DNA from: Coleofasciculus sp. FACHB-1120 | Lineage (GTDB): Bacteria; Cyanobacteriota; Cyanobacteriia; Cyanobacteriales; FACHB-T130 | Assembly: GCF_014698845.1 (NCBI RefSeq) | Contig: NZ_JACJTV010000005.1 | Location: 234,003 to 298,002 of the forward strand | DNA length: 64,000 nt | Direction of reading: 5' to 3' | Part shown: positions 34,681-44,484 of the stretch, piece after piece | How positions within the stretch are numbered: position 1 is the stretch's first letter | How the letters are laid out: each line of letters begins with the position of its first letter | The notes under the pieces: model-generated | What the model saw: only the letters and a program-made list of their open reading frames with translations | What the model was told of the DNA's origin: nothing | The model's database searches: none | Position numbers and translations under genes: made by a program

Positions 34681-35469
34681 ATGAAATCTGCCAATCAGCG
34701 CTTCGACTCAGATTTCCTCCGGTCAGTTGCAAATTTCATCGCTATTCTTGCCGCATTTGCGATTAACGTCTATGCAAATGTGGCTCCTCCCAATGGATTG
34801 ACAATTGGGGAAATTTCTAATCGCTTCTTTAGTGATGTCCCCATTATCCCCGCCAACTATGCTTTTGCGATTTGGGGAGTCATTTATTTAGGTTTGATTA
34901 GTTTTGGAGTCTATCAAGTTCTACCCGCTCAAAGACAAAATCCCTATCTGCGTCGGGAAGGGTATTTTTTGGTATTAGCGAGTATTGCACAAATCGCCTG
35001 GGTGTTTCTTTTCGGGTACCAGCTATTTTCACTCTCAGTTGTGGCAATGCTGTTCATATTGCTGTCCCTGATTGGGATTTATCTGCGGTTGGGAATTGGT
35101 TTAGAACGAGTTTCAAGGGCACAAAAATGGTTCGTTCACATTCCCTTGAGCATCTATCTAGCCTGGATTAGTGTTGCGACGATTGTGAATGTGGCGAGTA
35201 CGCTTGACTATTTAGGTTGGAATGGTTGGGGCATCAGTCCTCAAATATGGACGGTAATTCTGCTGGTTGTCGCGGCAGCGATCGCTGCCACGATTACCGT
35301 AAACCGCGCGGATATTGCCTACCCCTTGGTAATTATCTGGGCATTCGTAGCGATCGCAGTACGTCAAGCCAATCAACCTTTGATTGCTGCTACAGCGATA
35401 GGATTTGCGATCGCATTAGGGTTATTAATTTTATGGCGTCAACTGCGCCGTCCTGATGTGGCGGTTTAA
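34681..35469 (+). CDS. TspO/MBR-like tryptophan-rich sensory membrane protein
   Basis: 262 residues with about seven hydrophobic helices. The best match to the TspO-like family is IPANYAFAIWGVIYLGL (about residues 59-75); further tryptophans occur in IAWVFLFGYQ and YLAWISVAT. It is longer than classical five-helix TspO (about 160 residues) and belongs to the larger tryptophan-rich branch seen in cyanobacteria and other bacteria. Ligands are unknown; TspO proteins bind tetrapyrroles and sterol-like molecules. It is monocistronic, ending before a palindromic repeat that separates it from the convergent dehydrogenase gene. Confidence 0.82.
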   Translation: MKSANQRFDSDFLRSVANFIAILAAFAINVYANVAPPNGLTIGEISNRFFSDVPIIPANYAFAIWGVIYLGLISFGVYQVLPAQRQNPYLRREGYFLVLASIAQIAWVFLFGYQLFSLSVVAMLFILLSLIGIYLRLGIGLERVSRAQKWFVHIPLSIYLAWISVATIVNVASTLDYLGWNGWGISPQIWTVILLVVAAAIAATITVNRADIAYPLVIIWAFVAIAVRQANQPLIAATAIGFAIALGLLILWRQLRRPDVAV

Positions 35470-35501
35470 TCGATAAAATCCCAAAGAACCTCACCCCCTA
35501 C

Positions 35502-35525
35502 CCCCTCTCCGTTAACGGAGAGGGG
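35502..35525. terminator. 24-bp palindrome between convergent genes
   Basis: CCCCTCTCCGTT followed by its exact reverse complement AACGGAGAGGGG. It lies between the convergent TspO-like and dehydrogenase genes and can serve both as a terminator stem. It belongs to the same GC-rich repeat class as the elements near 15715, 56715 and 56788. Confidence 0.55.
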
Positions 35526-35618
35526 AAAATGCTAAAGGTTTTATGGCTTGCCGTTCCTTTGAAGGAGAGGAATTGGACGTGAGGTTTTTATTGTGAAATC
35601 CAATTATTTGATGTGAGA

Positions 35619-37130
35619 CTAAAACTGACGCGACCACGTTTTAGGCCAGCGTTCAACTACAACTTTTGTTTGCGTAAAGAACGCTACAGCGTCTTTCCCT
35701 TGACCGTGTAAATCGCCGTAGAAGCTATCTTTCCAACCACTAAACGGAAAGAACGCCATCGGTGCAGCGACTCCTATATTGATGCCAATATTGCCAGCTT
35801 CTGCTTCATACCGAAACTGCCGCGCTGCCGCACCACTGCTAGTAAATAAACAAGCCATATTTCCCCATTGACCGCCATTGACTAATGCGATCGCATCCTC
35901 AATCGTCTCCAGATGCATCACTCCTAACACCGGACCAAAGATTTCTGTACGAGCTAATTCGCTTTTTGGGTTGACATTTTGCAAGATTGTCGGTCGGACA
36001 AAGTTTCCCTGTTCGTAACCGGGAATCTTGGCGCTACGTCCGTCTACTAATACCGTCGCACCTTCGTCAGCTCCTTGTTGAATTAATTGCTCAATTCGCG
36101 CTTGGCTTTGACGGGTAATTACCGGACCCATTTGGACTTTCTCATCCAAGCCATAGCCAACGACTCGTGTTTGTGCCGCATTTGCGATCGCTTCCGTAAA
36201 AGTGTGCCGCGCTTCTCCCACTGTTACAGCCACAGAAGCCGCTAAACAGCGTTGTCCGGCACAGCCAAAAGCACTATCGGCGGTAATTCGAGTCGTCATT
36301 TCCATATCCGCATCTGGCAGGACAATGATGGGATTTTTCGCACCTCCCTGACATTGCACTCGTTTCCCAAAGGCGGCGGCTTTACTGTAGACATATTGGG
36401 CGACGGGTGAAGAACCGACAAAGCTAATAGCGCGGATTGTGGAGTGTTCTAAAATTGCATCGACCACTTCTTTGGCACCATTGACCAAATTGACGACGCC
36501 TTTGGGCAATCCAGTTTTTTCTAATAATTCAAAGACCTTTTGCATCGTCAAAGGGACTTTTTCAGAAGGCTTAAGAATGGTTGTATTTCCACAAGCGATC
36601 GCATACGGCAAAAACCAGAAGGGAATCATCCCAGGAAAATTAAACGGCGCGATGATTGCGGTCACTCCCACAGGTTGACGAATCATCATTTCGTCAATCC
36701 CACGGGCAACATCCTCCAAGTTATAACCCTGCATCAACATGGGAATCCCACAAGCAACTTCTACATTCTCAATTGCCCGTTGTAATTCTGCTTTTGACTC
36801 AGCAAACGTCTTCCCGCATTCCAGCGTAACAATGCGAGATAATTCATCTAAATGTTCTTCTAACAGAAATTTCAATTTAAATAGATATTGCACTCGTTCC
36901 GTTGCCGGGATGCGTCGCCAGTTCGGATAGGCAGCCGCAGCCGCAACAGCAGCAGCCTCGACATCGCTTGCAAGTGACAAAGGAACCTGAGTTAAGACTT
37001 CGGCAGTGGCGGGATTTACCACATCCAGGTATTCGGTGGCGCGGGAAGCACACCACTCGCCGTTAATGTAGTTGGGTAAAGGGTTTCTGAAGGACACAGA
37101 GATTTCTCCTTCCAAAGGTTTTTTCTGCAT
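35619..37130 (-). CDS. mmsA: CoA-acylating methylmalonate-semialdehyde dehydrogenase
   Basis: 503 residues of the aldehyde dehydrogenase superfamily. The catalytic Cys lies in [10 protein letters not shown] (near residue 293), the MMSDH form of the motif. Other family marks are [12 protein letters not shown], the cofactor region [14 protein letters not shown] and [12 protein letters not shown]. It converts methylmalonate or malonate semialdehyde to propionyl- or acetyl-CoA in valine, beta-alanine or inositol breakdown. No other gene of these pathways is nearby. The glutamate general base of ordinary ALDHs is absent, as expected for CoA-acylating members. The upstream 330 bp separate it from the divergent multikinase gene. 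Confidence 0.94.
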   Translation of the reverse strand: MQKKPLEGEISVSFRNPLPNYINGEWCASRATEYLDVVNPATAEVLTQVPLSLASDVEAAAVAAAAAYPNWRRIPATERVQYLFKLKFLLEEHLDELSRIVTLECGKTFAESKAELQRAIENVEVACGIPMLMQGYNLEDVARGIDEMMIRQPVGVTAIIAPFNFPGMIPFWFLPYAIACGNTTILKPSEKVPLTMQKVFELLEKTGLPKGVVNLVNGAKEVVDAILEHSTIRAISFVGSSPVAQYVYSKAAAFGKRVQCQGGAKNPIIVLPDADMEMTTRITADSAFGCAGQRCLAASVAVTVGEARHTFTEAIANAAQTRVVGYGLDEKVQMGPVITRQSQARIEQLIQQGADEGATVLVDGRSAKIPGYEQGNFVRPTILQNVNPKSELARTEIFGPVLGVMHLETIEDAIALVNGGQWGNMACLFTSSGAAARQFRYEAEAGNIGINIGVAAPMAFFPFSGWKDSFYGDLHGQGKDAVAFFTQTKVVVERWPKTWSRQF

Positions 37131-37401
37131 CCTACTCCCAAAAAGACCGGAATCGAAGCTATACCGGGGAGGGTAATTTAACCTGAGTTCGGGTTAAGCA
37201 ACTTGGGGCAAAGCAAAGTCCAGATCGAGCGACGGTTTCTTGGGCTGATGGCATTCTTGCAATCAACCCACACAGCAGGTTCACCTTCCCTCCGACACGC
37301 GATCGCGTCTGTTCTTAGGGATGCTGTGTTCTCACACTCCTGCCGATAGGGATATATAGAAAGTTTCTGAATAATTAAGTAAGTTGTACTTTTAGCTTAT
37401 T

Positions 37402-37417
37402 TGTTACATACGTAACA
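37402..37417. promoter_or_regulatory. Inverted repeat in the promoter region of the multikinase gene
   Basis: TGTTAC-ATAC-GTAACA lies 48 bp before the start of the 1810-residue kinase, in an AT-rich stretch. It is a plausible operator half-site pair. It does not fit the NtcA consensus GTA-N8-TAC. No regulator can be named. Confidence 0.3.
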
Positions 37418-37464
37418 TTTTAGGGAATCCTAGGAATAAAGTTAAAGCTCGCTTTTTAAACCTA

Positions 37465-40400
37465 ATGACTCCTCTAGTACAGCAATTCCCAAAACTTTCT
37501 GGCTATACCTTGGTTGAGCAACTGTATCTAGGTTCTAGGACAGCTGTCTATCGAGGAGTGCAAAGGTTACAGCAATGTCCGGTGGTGATTAAGACACTGC
37601 GGCACGAATATCCTAGCTTCAGCGAATTGGTGCAGTTTCGCAATCAGTATGCGATCGCAAAAAATCTCGACATTCCAGGCATTGTCCAACCGATGAGTCT
37701 AGAACCCTATGCTCATGGCTATGCCTTGGTGATGGAAGACATTGGTGGCATCTCTCTACGTCATTACATCCAGACTTCCCCGCTGACGGTTGAACAATTC
37801 TGGCCAATTGCTCTGCAAATTGTGGATGTCCTCCACCAGCTCTATCAGCAACGAATTATTCACAAAGACATTAAACCCGCCAACATTCTGATTCAACCCG
37901 AAACTGGGCAGATTAAGCTGATTGACTTTAGCATTGCTTCCCTATTACCCCGCGAAACCCAAGAGATTCAAAATCCCAACATTCTAGAAGGCACCCTAGC
38001 CTATATCTCACCAGAACAAACCGGGCGGATGAACCGGGGGATTGACTATCGCAGCGATTTCTATTCTTTGGGAATTACCTTTTTTGAACTGCTTACGGGA
38101 CAGTTACCATTCCCAGCTGACGAGCCAATGGAAATGGTTCATGCCCATATCGCGAAGCAACCCCTCTCAGTCTGCGATTTCAACCCAGGTTTGCCCATCC
38201 TGCTCGGTGAAATCCTCCGCAAACTGATGGCTAAGAATGCGGAAGAGCGCTATCAAAGTGCCCTTGGTCTTAAGTACGATCTCATGAGATGTCAGCAAGA
38301 GTATCAGGTTGTTGGCAAACTCGCCTGGTTTCAGTTAGGTGAACGGGATATCAGCGATCGCTTTTTGATTCCCGAAAAACTCTACGGACGAGAACAAGAA
38401 GTTCAAACCTTGCTTGAAGCTTTTGGTCGAGTTGCCAACGGAGCCTCCGAACTGATGCTAGTAGCCGGTTTTTCCGGTATTGGCAAAACCGCCGTCGTCA
38501 ATGAAGTGCATAAGCCGATTGTGCGTTGGCATGGTTACTTCATCAAAGGTAAATACGACCAATTCAACCGCAATCTTCCCTTTAGCGCCTTTGTCCAAGC
38601 CTTCCGCGACCTGATGGGTCAACTGCTGAGCAATGATGACGTGCAGTTGCAAGAGTGGAAAGCGAAGATCCTGGCAGCAGTGGGTGACAATGGTCAGGTG
38701 CTGATCGAGGTAATTCCTGAACTCGAACAGGTTATCGGCCCACAACCCCCTGTACCCGAACTCTCTGGTAGCGCCGCTCAGAACCGTTTCAATCTGCTGT
38801 TCCAGAAGTTCATCACGGTGTTCACCACCCCAGAGCATCCACTGGTCATTTTCCTGGATGACTTGCAGTGGGCTGATTCCGCTTCTTTGAACTTGCTAAA
38901 GCTACTGCTGACAGAGCGCGATGCCTACGGCGGCAAGCAACGCGGTTATCTGTTCATCATCGGAGCTTATCGGGATAACGAAGTGTTCCCGACTCACCCC
39001 TTGATGCTGATGCTCGATGAGGTCAAAAAAGCTGAAACCCCGATCCATACCCTCACCCTGGAACCCCTGAGCCAAGCGGATGTGAATCAGTTAACGGCAG
39101 ATACGCTGAGTTGCTCGATTGAATTAGCTCAGCCATTGACAGAGTTGGTCTGTCAAAAAACCAAGGGAAATCCCTTCTTCCTCACCCAATTTCTCAAAGC
39201 CCTGCATGAGGACGGCTATATTTCGTTTGATTCCCAGGCAGGACATTGGCAGTGCGACTTAGCAACGGTGAAGTTACTCGCGCTCACGGATGATGTCGTC
39301 GAGTTTATGGCACTTCAGTTGCAAAAATTACCTGCTGCAACCCAGACTGCTTTGAAACTGGCAGCTTGCATTGGCGCTCAGTTCGATTTGGCAACCTTGG
39401 CGATTGTCAATGAGCGATCGCCCGAAGATACCGCCATCGACCTCTGGAAAGCCTTGCAAGAAGGCGTGATTTTACCGATTGCCGAGGTCTATAAGTTTTA
39501 TCAGCCGTCACCACTTCAGGTGGCAGACGTCAACCAGGCAGCAACCTTTAACTGTTCCTATCGCTTTCTCCACGACCGCGTTCAGCAAGCCGCCTATTCT
39601 CTCATCCCTAACGAGCAAAAACAGACGACTCATTACCAAATCGGACAACTGTTGCTGCAACAAGTTTCCCCAGGCGCCAGAGAAGAACGCATTTTTGAAA
39701 TCGTCAATCAGTTGAACTATGGAACGACGCTGGTTGAGGCACAACAGGAACGGGACGAACTCGCCCAACTCAATCTCATGGCTTGCCGCAAAGCCAGACT
39801 GGCAACCGCCTATCAAGCCGCCCGCGAATATGCCACCGTAGGGCTGCAACTGCTAGGAGCAGACGCTTGGCACCGGCAGTACGAAATGACCTTAGCTCTG
39901 CACGACTTAGCTGCCGAGGTAGCTTTCTTAGCGGGTGCTTTTGAGCAGATGGATCGGTGGATTGAAGCGGTGATTGCTCGTGCGAAAACACCACTAGAAC
40001 AGGTGCAAGTCTATCAAGTCCGAATTCAGGCGTTAGTCGCCCGCAATCAATTTGTCGAAGCGATCGCGATCGGTCAATCGGTCTTCCGAATGTTGGGCGT
40101 GAACTTGCCAGACGAAACAACGCTAGAGGATATTCGGCTCCTGAAGCAGGAAATTGATGCCTTAATTGGCGATCGCGCCATTGAGTCATTTCTTTATCTG
40201 CCCCCCATGAGCGATCCTCAGCAGCTCGCGATTATGCAAAATGCAGCGCGACTGACCCCCGTCTGCTATATGTCCGGCACAAAGCTTTATTTTCTGGTCG
40301 TAGCCCTCCAGGTTAAATTATCAATTCAATTTGGCAATAGTCCGGTTTCCCCTTACTGCTACGCGGGTTACGCCTTTCAACTGAGGATATTGTGGGGAGA

Positions 40401-42897
40401 CATGACCAAGGTACCTCAGTTTGGGCAATTAGGATACCAACTCGCCTCAGAGCCAGATGCCAAAAATATTCGAGCCGCAACAGCCCTGTTAATGGGGGGA
40501 TATGTGGGTCACTGGACGATCCATCTGCGAGAAACGTTGCCGATTCTGCTGGAAGGCTATCAAGCTGGATTAGAAACTGGCAATCTAGAATTTATGGGCT
40601 ACGATGCCCAGTTGTACTGCTTCAATGCTTATTGGTGCGGTCAACCGCTCGCTGAACTCGAACCACAAATCCGCGCCTATTACCAACAGTTGTGCGACCT
40701 CCACCAAGTTACGGCAGCAAACTGTGTTTTGGCTTACTGGCAAGCGGCTCAAATTCTTTTGGGTGAGTCAGAGGAAGAGATTCTCCTACGCCAGGATGCC
40801 TATGAAGAACAAGTTCTGGATGAGGCAAAAGTCGATTTTTACCGACTATCTTTCTTTTACCTGTATCGATTCACATTGAATTACTGGCTGGAAGACTTTG
40901 CCAAGGCGGAATACGATGCCACTCAAACCCGACAGTATTTAGCCGGAGGGATGGGAAGTACCGTTGAACCGATCTTATATTTCTATGATTCTCTGACCGT
41001 GCTGGCAACTCCGCCAGAATCGATGTTGGAGTCAGAACCTAGATGGCAGCGAATGCAAGAAAATCAAGCCAAGCTAAAAGAGTGGGCAGATTATGGCCCC
41101 ATGAATTACTTGCACAAATATCATCTAGTAGAAGCTGAAAAACATCGCGTTCTCGATCGCAAAACGGAAGCAATAGAACTGTATGACCTAGCGATCGCTG
41201 GTGCCAAAACCAATGGCTACCCTCAGGAAGCAGCCCTTGCCAATGAACTAGCGGCAAAATTTTACCTGGCTTGGAACAAAGAGCGGATCGCCCAAGCTTA
41301 TATGATTGAAGCCTATTATGGCTATGCTCGCTGGGGGGCGAAAGCCAAACTCGCCGACTTAGAAACTCGCTATCCTCAACTACTGGCTCCCATCCTCCAA
41401 CCAACGCAGACACCATTCTCTGTTGACGAAACCGTATTTGCCACTGGAACTGTCACCGCTACGAATACTTCCTCCACCAGTATTTCTGATTCCCTGGATC
41501 TGTTTGCCATCCTCAAAGCTTCCCAAACTCTTTCTAGTGAAATTGAGCTTGAGCAGTTAATTGGCACTCTCTTACTTACGGTAATACAAACCTCAGGGGC
41601 GACGCAGTGCGCTTTGATGTTGAGTGAGGAACAAAATCTCACGGTTCAGGCTAAGGCAGAGCTTACGGAATCGGGTCAAATCGAAACGCAGATTCTGCAT
41701 CCGGCGCAGTCGCTTGTCGATAGTGGTATAGTGCCCATCAGTTTGGTAACAAAAGTTAAACGCAACTTGCAGTCTGCGGTGATTAGCAACGCCGTGCAAG
41801 AGCCGCTATTGATCGGTGATGTGTATATCCAAAACCAACAGCCCAAGAGTCTGCTGTGCAGCCCCATTCTGCAACAAGGCAAGTTGCTGGGCATGGTCTA
41901 TCTGGAAAATAACCTGGCAACAGGAGCCTTTACCCGCGATCGCGTGAAGTTGCTGAATCTGCTCTGTGCCCAAGCTGCGATTTCACTGGAGAATGCTCGC
42001 CTCTATCGGCAAGCCCAAGCCTATGCTCAACAGCTTGAAGAATCTCAGCTTCAGATTGTGCAAAACGAGAAAATGGCTACTTTGGGTAACTTGGTGGCAG
42101 GAGTTGCTCACGAAATTAATAACCCAGTCAGCTTCCTCAACGGCAGTATTAATAATGCCAAAGATTATGTAAAAGACCTGCGTGAATATTTAGACACCTA
42201 TCAGCAGCAGCAGCCGCCTACTGGTTCGGTGGCCGAATTGGCCCAAGAAATTGACCTGGAGTTTCTCTTGGAGGATTTACCCAAGTTAATTGACTCAATG
42301 CAAGGGGCGACCGATCGCATCAAAGGCATCAGCACCAGTCTGCGTACCTTCTCTCGTGCCGATACGGAACACAAAATTAGCGCCAAGCTGCACGAAGGGT
42401 TAGATAGTACGCTGTTAATTCTCAAGTATCGGCTCAACGCGAATGAAAATCGGCCTGCCATTAAAGTTATCCGAAACTACGGTGAAATCCCTGAAATTGA
42501 TTGCTTCCCCGGTCAGCTTAACCAGGTGTTTATGAACATTTTGGCTAATGCGATTGATATGTTCGATGAAATGGCACAGCAAACAATCTTTGAAAAATTA
42601 GAACATCATCCCCAACAGATCGCGATTCAAACTGCATTATTACCAGAACAAAATACGGTTGAAATTCGCATTAATGATAACGGTAAAGGCATGAATGAGG
42701 AAATCAAATCTAAGATTTTCGATCATTTGTTTACTACTAAAGAGGTTGGCAAAGGAACGGGGTTAGGCTTAGCGATCGCTCGTCAGATTGTGCTAGAGAA
42801 ACATGATGGTCGGCTGGAAGTCCAGTCGGAGTTGGGGCAAGGCACTGAGTTTTCCATCTTCCTCCCGGTTCGGGGTCAAGTCATCCATCCTGCTTGA
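37465..42897 (+). CDS. Ser/Thr kinase-AAA ATPase-GAF-histidine kinase hybrid
   Basis: 1810 residues, complete. The kinase domain (1-280) has VVIKTLR, HKDIKPANILI (near 133) and GTLAYISPEQTG. The metal-binding DFG is DFS (LIDFSIA, near 154). The STAND/AAA ATPase has GFSGIGKT (near 335) and FLDDLQWAD (near 463). A TPR-like helical region covers about 650-1330, GAF about 1370-1520. HisKA has GVAHEINNP (His near 1548) and the HATPase has FMNILANAID, INDNGKGM and GKGTGLGLAIA. It could phosphorylate both on Ser/Thr and through His-Asp relay. It is a full-length paralogue of the gene at the left edge. The ATG follows an AT-rich leader with an inverted repeat; no obvious Shine-Dalgarno site. Signal and target unknown. 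Confidence 0.95.
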   Translation: MTPLVQQFPKLSGYTLVEQLYLGSRTAVYRGVQRLQQCPVVIKTLRHEYPSFSELVQFRNQYAIAKNLDIPGIVQPMSLEPYAHGYALVMEDIGGISLRHYIQTSPLTVEQFWPIALQIVDVLHQLYQQRIIHKDIKPANILIQPETGQIKLIDFSIASLLPRETQEIQNPNILEGTLAYISPEQTGRMNRGIDYRSDFYSLGITFFELLTGQLPFPADEPMEMVHAHIAKQPLSVCDFNPGLPILLGEILRKLMAKNAEERYQSALGLKYDLMRCQQEYQVVGKLAWFQLGERDISDRFLIPEKLYGREQEVQTLLEAFGRVANGASELMLVAGFSGIGKTAVVNEVHKPIVRWHGYFIKGKYDQFNRNLPFSAFVQAFRDLMGQLLSNDDVQLQEWKAKILAAVGDNGQVLIEVIPELEQVIGPQPPVPELSGSAAQNRFNLLFQKFITVFTTPEHPLVIFLDDLQWADSASLNLLKLLLTERDAYGGKQRGYLFIIGAYRDNEVFPTHPLMLMLDEVKKAETPIHTLTLEPLSQADVNQLTADTLSCSIELAQPLTELVCQKTKGNPFFLTQFLKALHEDGYISFDSQAGHWQCDLATVKLLALTDDVVEFMALQLQKLPAATQTALKLAACIGAQFDLATLAIVNERSPEDTAIDLWKALQEGVILPIAEVYKFYQPSPLQVADVNQAATFNCSYRFLHDRVQQAAYSLIPNEQKQTTHYQIGQLLLQQVSPGAREERIFEIVNQLNYGTTLVEAQQERDELAQLNLMACRKARLATAYQAAREYATVGLQLLGADAWHRQYEMTLALHDLAAEVAFLAGAFEQMDRWIEAVIARAKTPLEQVQVYQVRIQALVARNQFVEAIAIGQSVFRMLGVNLPDETTLEDIRLLKQEIDALIGDRAIESFLYLPPMSDPQQLAIMQNAARLTPVCYMSGTKLYFLVVALQVKLSIQFGNSPVSPYCYAGYAFQLRILWGDMTKVPQFGQLGYQLASEPDAKNIRAATALLMGGYVGHWTIHLRETLPILLEGYQAGLETGNLEFMGYDAQLYCFNAYWCGQPLAELEPQIRAYYQQLCDLHQVTAANCVLAYWQAAQILLGESEEEILLRQDAYEEQVLDEAKVDFYRLSFFYLYRFTLNYWLEDFAKAEYDATQTRQYLAGGMGSTVEPILYFYDSLTVLATPPESMLESEPRWQRMQENQAKLKEWADYGPMNYLHKYHLVEAEKHRVLDRKTEAIELYDLAIAGAKTNGYPQEAALANELAAKFYLAWNKERIAQAYMIEAYYGYARWGAKAKLADLETRYPQLLAPILQPTQTPFSVDETVFATGTVTATNTSSTSISDSLDLFAILKASQTLSSEIELEQLIGTLLLTVIQTSGATQCALMLSEEQNLTVQAKAELTESGQIETQILHPAQSLVDSGIVPISLVTKVKRNLQSAVISNAVQEPLLIGDVYIQNQQPKSLLCSPILQQGKLLGMVYLENNLATGAFTRDRVKLLNLLCAQAAISLENARLYRQAQAYAQQLEESQLQIVQNEKMATLGNLVAGVAHEINNPVSFLNGSINNAKDYVKDLREYLDTYQQQQPPTGSVAELAQEIDLEFLLEDLPKLIDSMQGATDRIKGISTSLRTFSRADTEHKISAKLHEGLDSTLLILKYRLNANENRPAIKVIRNYGEIPEIDCFPGQLNQVFMNILANAIDMFDEMAQQTIFEKLEHHPQQIAIQTALLPEQNTVEIRINDNGKGMNEEIKSKIFDHLFTTKEVGKGTGLGLAIARQIVLEKHDGRLEVQSELGQGTEFSIFLPVRGQVIHPA

Positions 42898-43243
42898 AAC
42901 GTTGTAGATCAACCCAACCACCGCTGTGGCGCAGTATAACCACTCTTTTGCAGGGGAAAGTTTAGATATCTTGGTGTAGATGCAAAGGCGATCTGCTGCC
43001 GCTGAGTACGACCGTTGTATAGCTTAAATTCTGGGTTTTGGCTACTGAAGCTGGGACTTTCACCACTAGGGTTCAAAGTGGCAGCACAAATCGTCGATGT
43101 GCCATAAAAGTTCTTCTGGCACTAGATATGGAAGGAACTGGCTGAATTATAGATTTAACTCATTTCAGCTTACACGTCTCCTCCTTTTCTTATCCCAAAC
43201 TCAGGTTAATTTAAACTCCAACGTTCGCCAAATCAAAGCGATT
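42898..43243. other. Intergenic region, no gene seen
   Basis: About 345 bp behind the multikinase gene. Short open frames here have no ribosome-binding sites or recognisable sequence. No tRNA or strong hairpin was found apart from the minus-strand terminator at its right end. Confidence 0.4.
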
Positions 43244-43275
43244 AAAAGCAAAAAACCCCAGTACCCATCTGGGGT
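43244..43275 (-). terminator. Intrinsic terminator of the small minus-strand gene
   Basis: On the minus strand ACCCCAG-ATGGGTA-CTGGGGT forms a 7-bp stem followed at once by TTTTTGCTTTT. It lies 65 bp behind the stop of the gene at 43341-43556. It is the most classical rho-independent terminator in the window. Confidence 0.75.
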
Positions 43276-43340
43276 GTACTGAGGAGCGAGTTCTTTCGAG
43301 TCCGATTATTTTTTATCTAGAGTCCCGTCCGCTTTGTTCT

Positions 43341-43556
43341 CTACATTACAGCCGAAATTTGCTCCACTAACGAAAGCCGTCCTTTACACGCGGCGCGAAG
43401 CAGACGGTCGATGACATCTCTCTCTTCTTCACCCAGCGAATCATCTAATAGCGCTGCCATAAGTCCGTAGCGGTCGGCAAGCGTCAGGGAACCAGAATAA
43501 GTAACTTGAGCGAATAACTCGGAGAGGGCGGTGGGGAGAAGTTGGATAGAAGGCAT
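43341..43556 (-). CDS. Small conserved hypothetical protein
   Basis: 71 residues from the ATG at 43556; a TTG at 43631 would add 25 residues of less convincing sequence. The protein starts MPSIQLLPTALSELFAQV, continues TLADRYGLMAALLDDSLGEEE and ends RLLRAACKGRLSLVEQISAVM. It is helical and acidic in the middle, with no membrane part. This looks like the small cyanobacterial family with a LADRYGLMAALL core found as single genes; its function is not known to me. A clear intrinsic terminator follows on the same strand, which supports a real transcript. Confidence 0.6.
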   Translation of the reverse strand: MPSIQLLPTALSELFAQVTYSGSLTLADRYGLMAALLDDSLGEEERDVIDRLLRAACKGRLSLVEQISAVM

Positions 43557-43753
43557 CGCTTGAAACTTGAACTCGATATCTATAATATCGGTGAATTTCC
43601 GGTTGTCATTGGTGATGCGATGGGATAACAAAACGTGATTCTTTTAAGCGTCTCTTGTGATTTGAATCACAAAAAATGGCGAACCCAATCGCAGCACGAG
43701 TACGATCTGGGTCACTTCATGGCTTCTGGCGAAAACTCCACTTTTGTGCTGAA

Positions 43754-43790
43754 TTGAGACTCCCAGGAGCTTCAGCCCTAGGAGTCTCAA
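43754..43790. repeat. Imperfect hairpin repeat
   Basis: TTGAGACTCC (43754-43763) pairs with GGAGTCTCAA (43781-43790). After one C/A mismatch the stem continues with AGG/CCT. It sits in the gene-poor stretch between the small gene at 43341 and the Hsp20 remnant. The form resembles the hairpins at 27854 and 44901. Confidence 0.5.
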
Positions 43791-43820
43791 GATTTTAAGT
43801 CAACAGCAAGGCAAAACAAG

Positions 43821-43901
43821 CGGGTACAAGCTGACTTCCAGAATGGTGTTTTAACGCTGACGCTGCCTAAGGTGGAAGAAGCACGAACACCGAGTCGTTA
43901 G
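43821..43901 (+). pseudogene. 3' remnant of an Hsp20/alpha-crystallin gene
   Basis: The frame ending in TAG at 43899-43901 encodes VQADFQNGVLTLTLPKVEEA and then RTPSR. This is the conserved end of the alpha-crystallin domain of bacterial small heat-shock proteins (GVLTLTLPK followed by a basic tail). Nothing of the remaining domain is found upstream, where a hairpin repeat and unrelated sequence lie. A decayed copy is the simplest explanation. Confidence 0.65.
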
Positions 43902-43982
43902 ACTCAACTTGGGTGAAAGCCAAGGCGCGGGAAGCGTTAGCGTAGCCATGCGCGATCGCGCTATAGCGATGCCAAAGGAAAT

Positions 43983-44018
43983 CGCTGTTCGCTTCTACGA
44001 CTGTAGAAGCGAACAGCG
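43983..44018. repeat. Perfect 16-bp hairpin repeat
   Basis: CGCTGTTCGCTTCTAC (43983-43998), loop GACT and the exact reverse complement (44003-44018). The arm is shared, with one mismatch, with the hairpin at 32261-32306. There is no adjoining T tract and it lies in non-coding DNA next to several HIP1-rich stretches. Confidence 0.6.
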
Positions 44019-44204
44019 AACAAGGTAACGGTCATAATGACCAGACTCCAGCTGAATCAGCGATCGCTTCCTAATTAACGCGCTTCGCATCCCCCATTCC
44101 TCCTGAGAGACAAGCGATAGACGGAATTGCTTCTGTCTGTTGCTGAAACGACAACCAACCGCGATCGCAATCACTGCAAGTGCGATCGCGGTTAATTTTT
44201 TCAC
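43995..44204 (-). CDS. Possible small lipoprotein (doubtful)
   Basis: 69 codons from a GTG start. The first 18 residues, MKKLTAIALAVIAIAVGC, have the form of a lipoprotein signal with AVGC as lipobox; the rest is short and basic. Part of the signal sequence is encoded by two HIP1 palindromes, which by themselves give alternating hydrophobic residues, so the resemblance may be accidental. No good ribosome-binding site is visible and the 3' end runs into a hairpin repeat. Confidence 0.3.
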   Translation of the reverse strand: MKKLTAIALAVIAIAVGCRFSNRQKQFRLSLVSQEEWGMRSALIRKRSLIQLESGHYDRYLVRCSLLQS

Positions 44205-44484
44205 ATAACAGCTTTGTGCATTCCCACAAGTTAAAGTACTATTCCAATTTTTCTGTTGAGTGCTGCTTCAATCGCCGCATCAATGGCTTGAACTGAACTG
44301 AGATTTTGAAATACACACCTACAGCAGCCTTCAATCTCCAGTAGTGTTGCAGCTGCTCATCAAAGCGTGGTGCGGTTAGGTTTCATTGGAATCCAGGTTA
44401 AGCCTGGTTCTTTACGAAGACGAAAATTCAGGGAATAATTAGAGAAATACAGATGAGGAAAATTTTTAGTTCGGTAGAAATACT

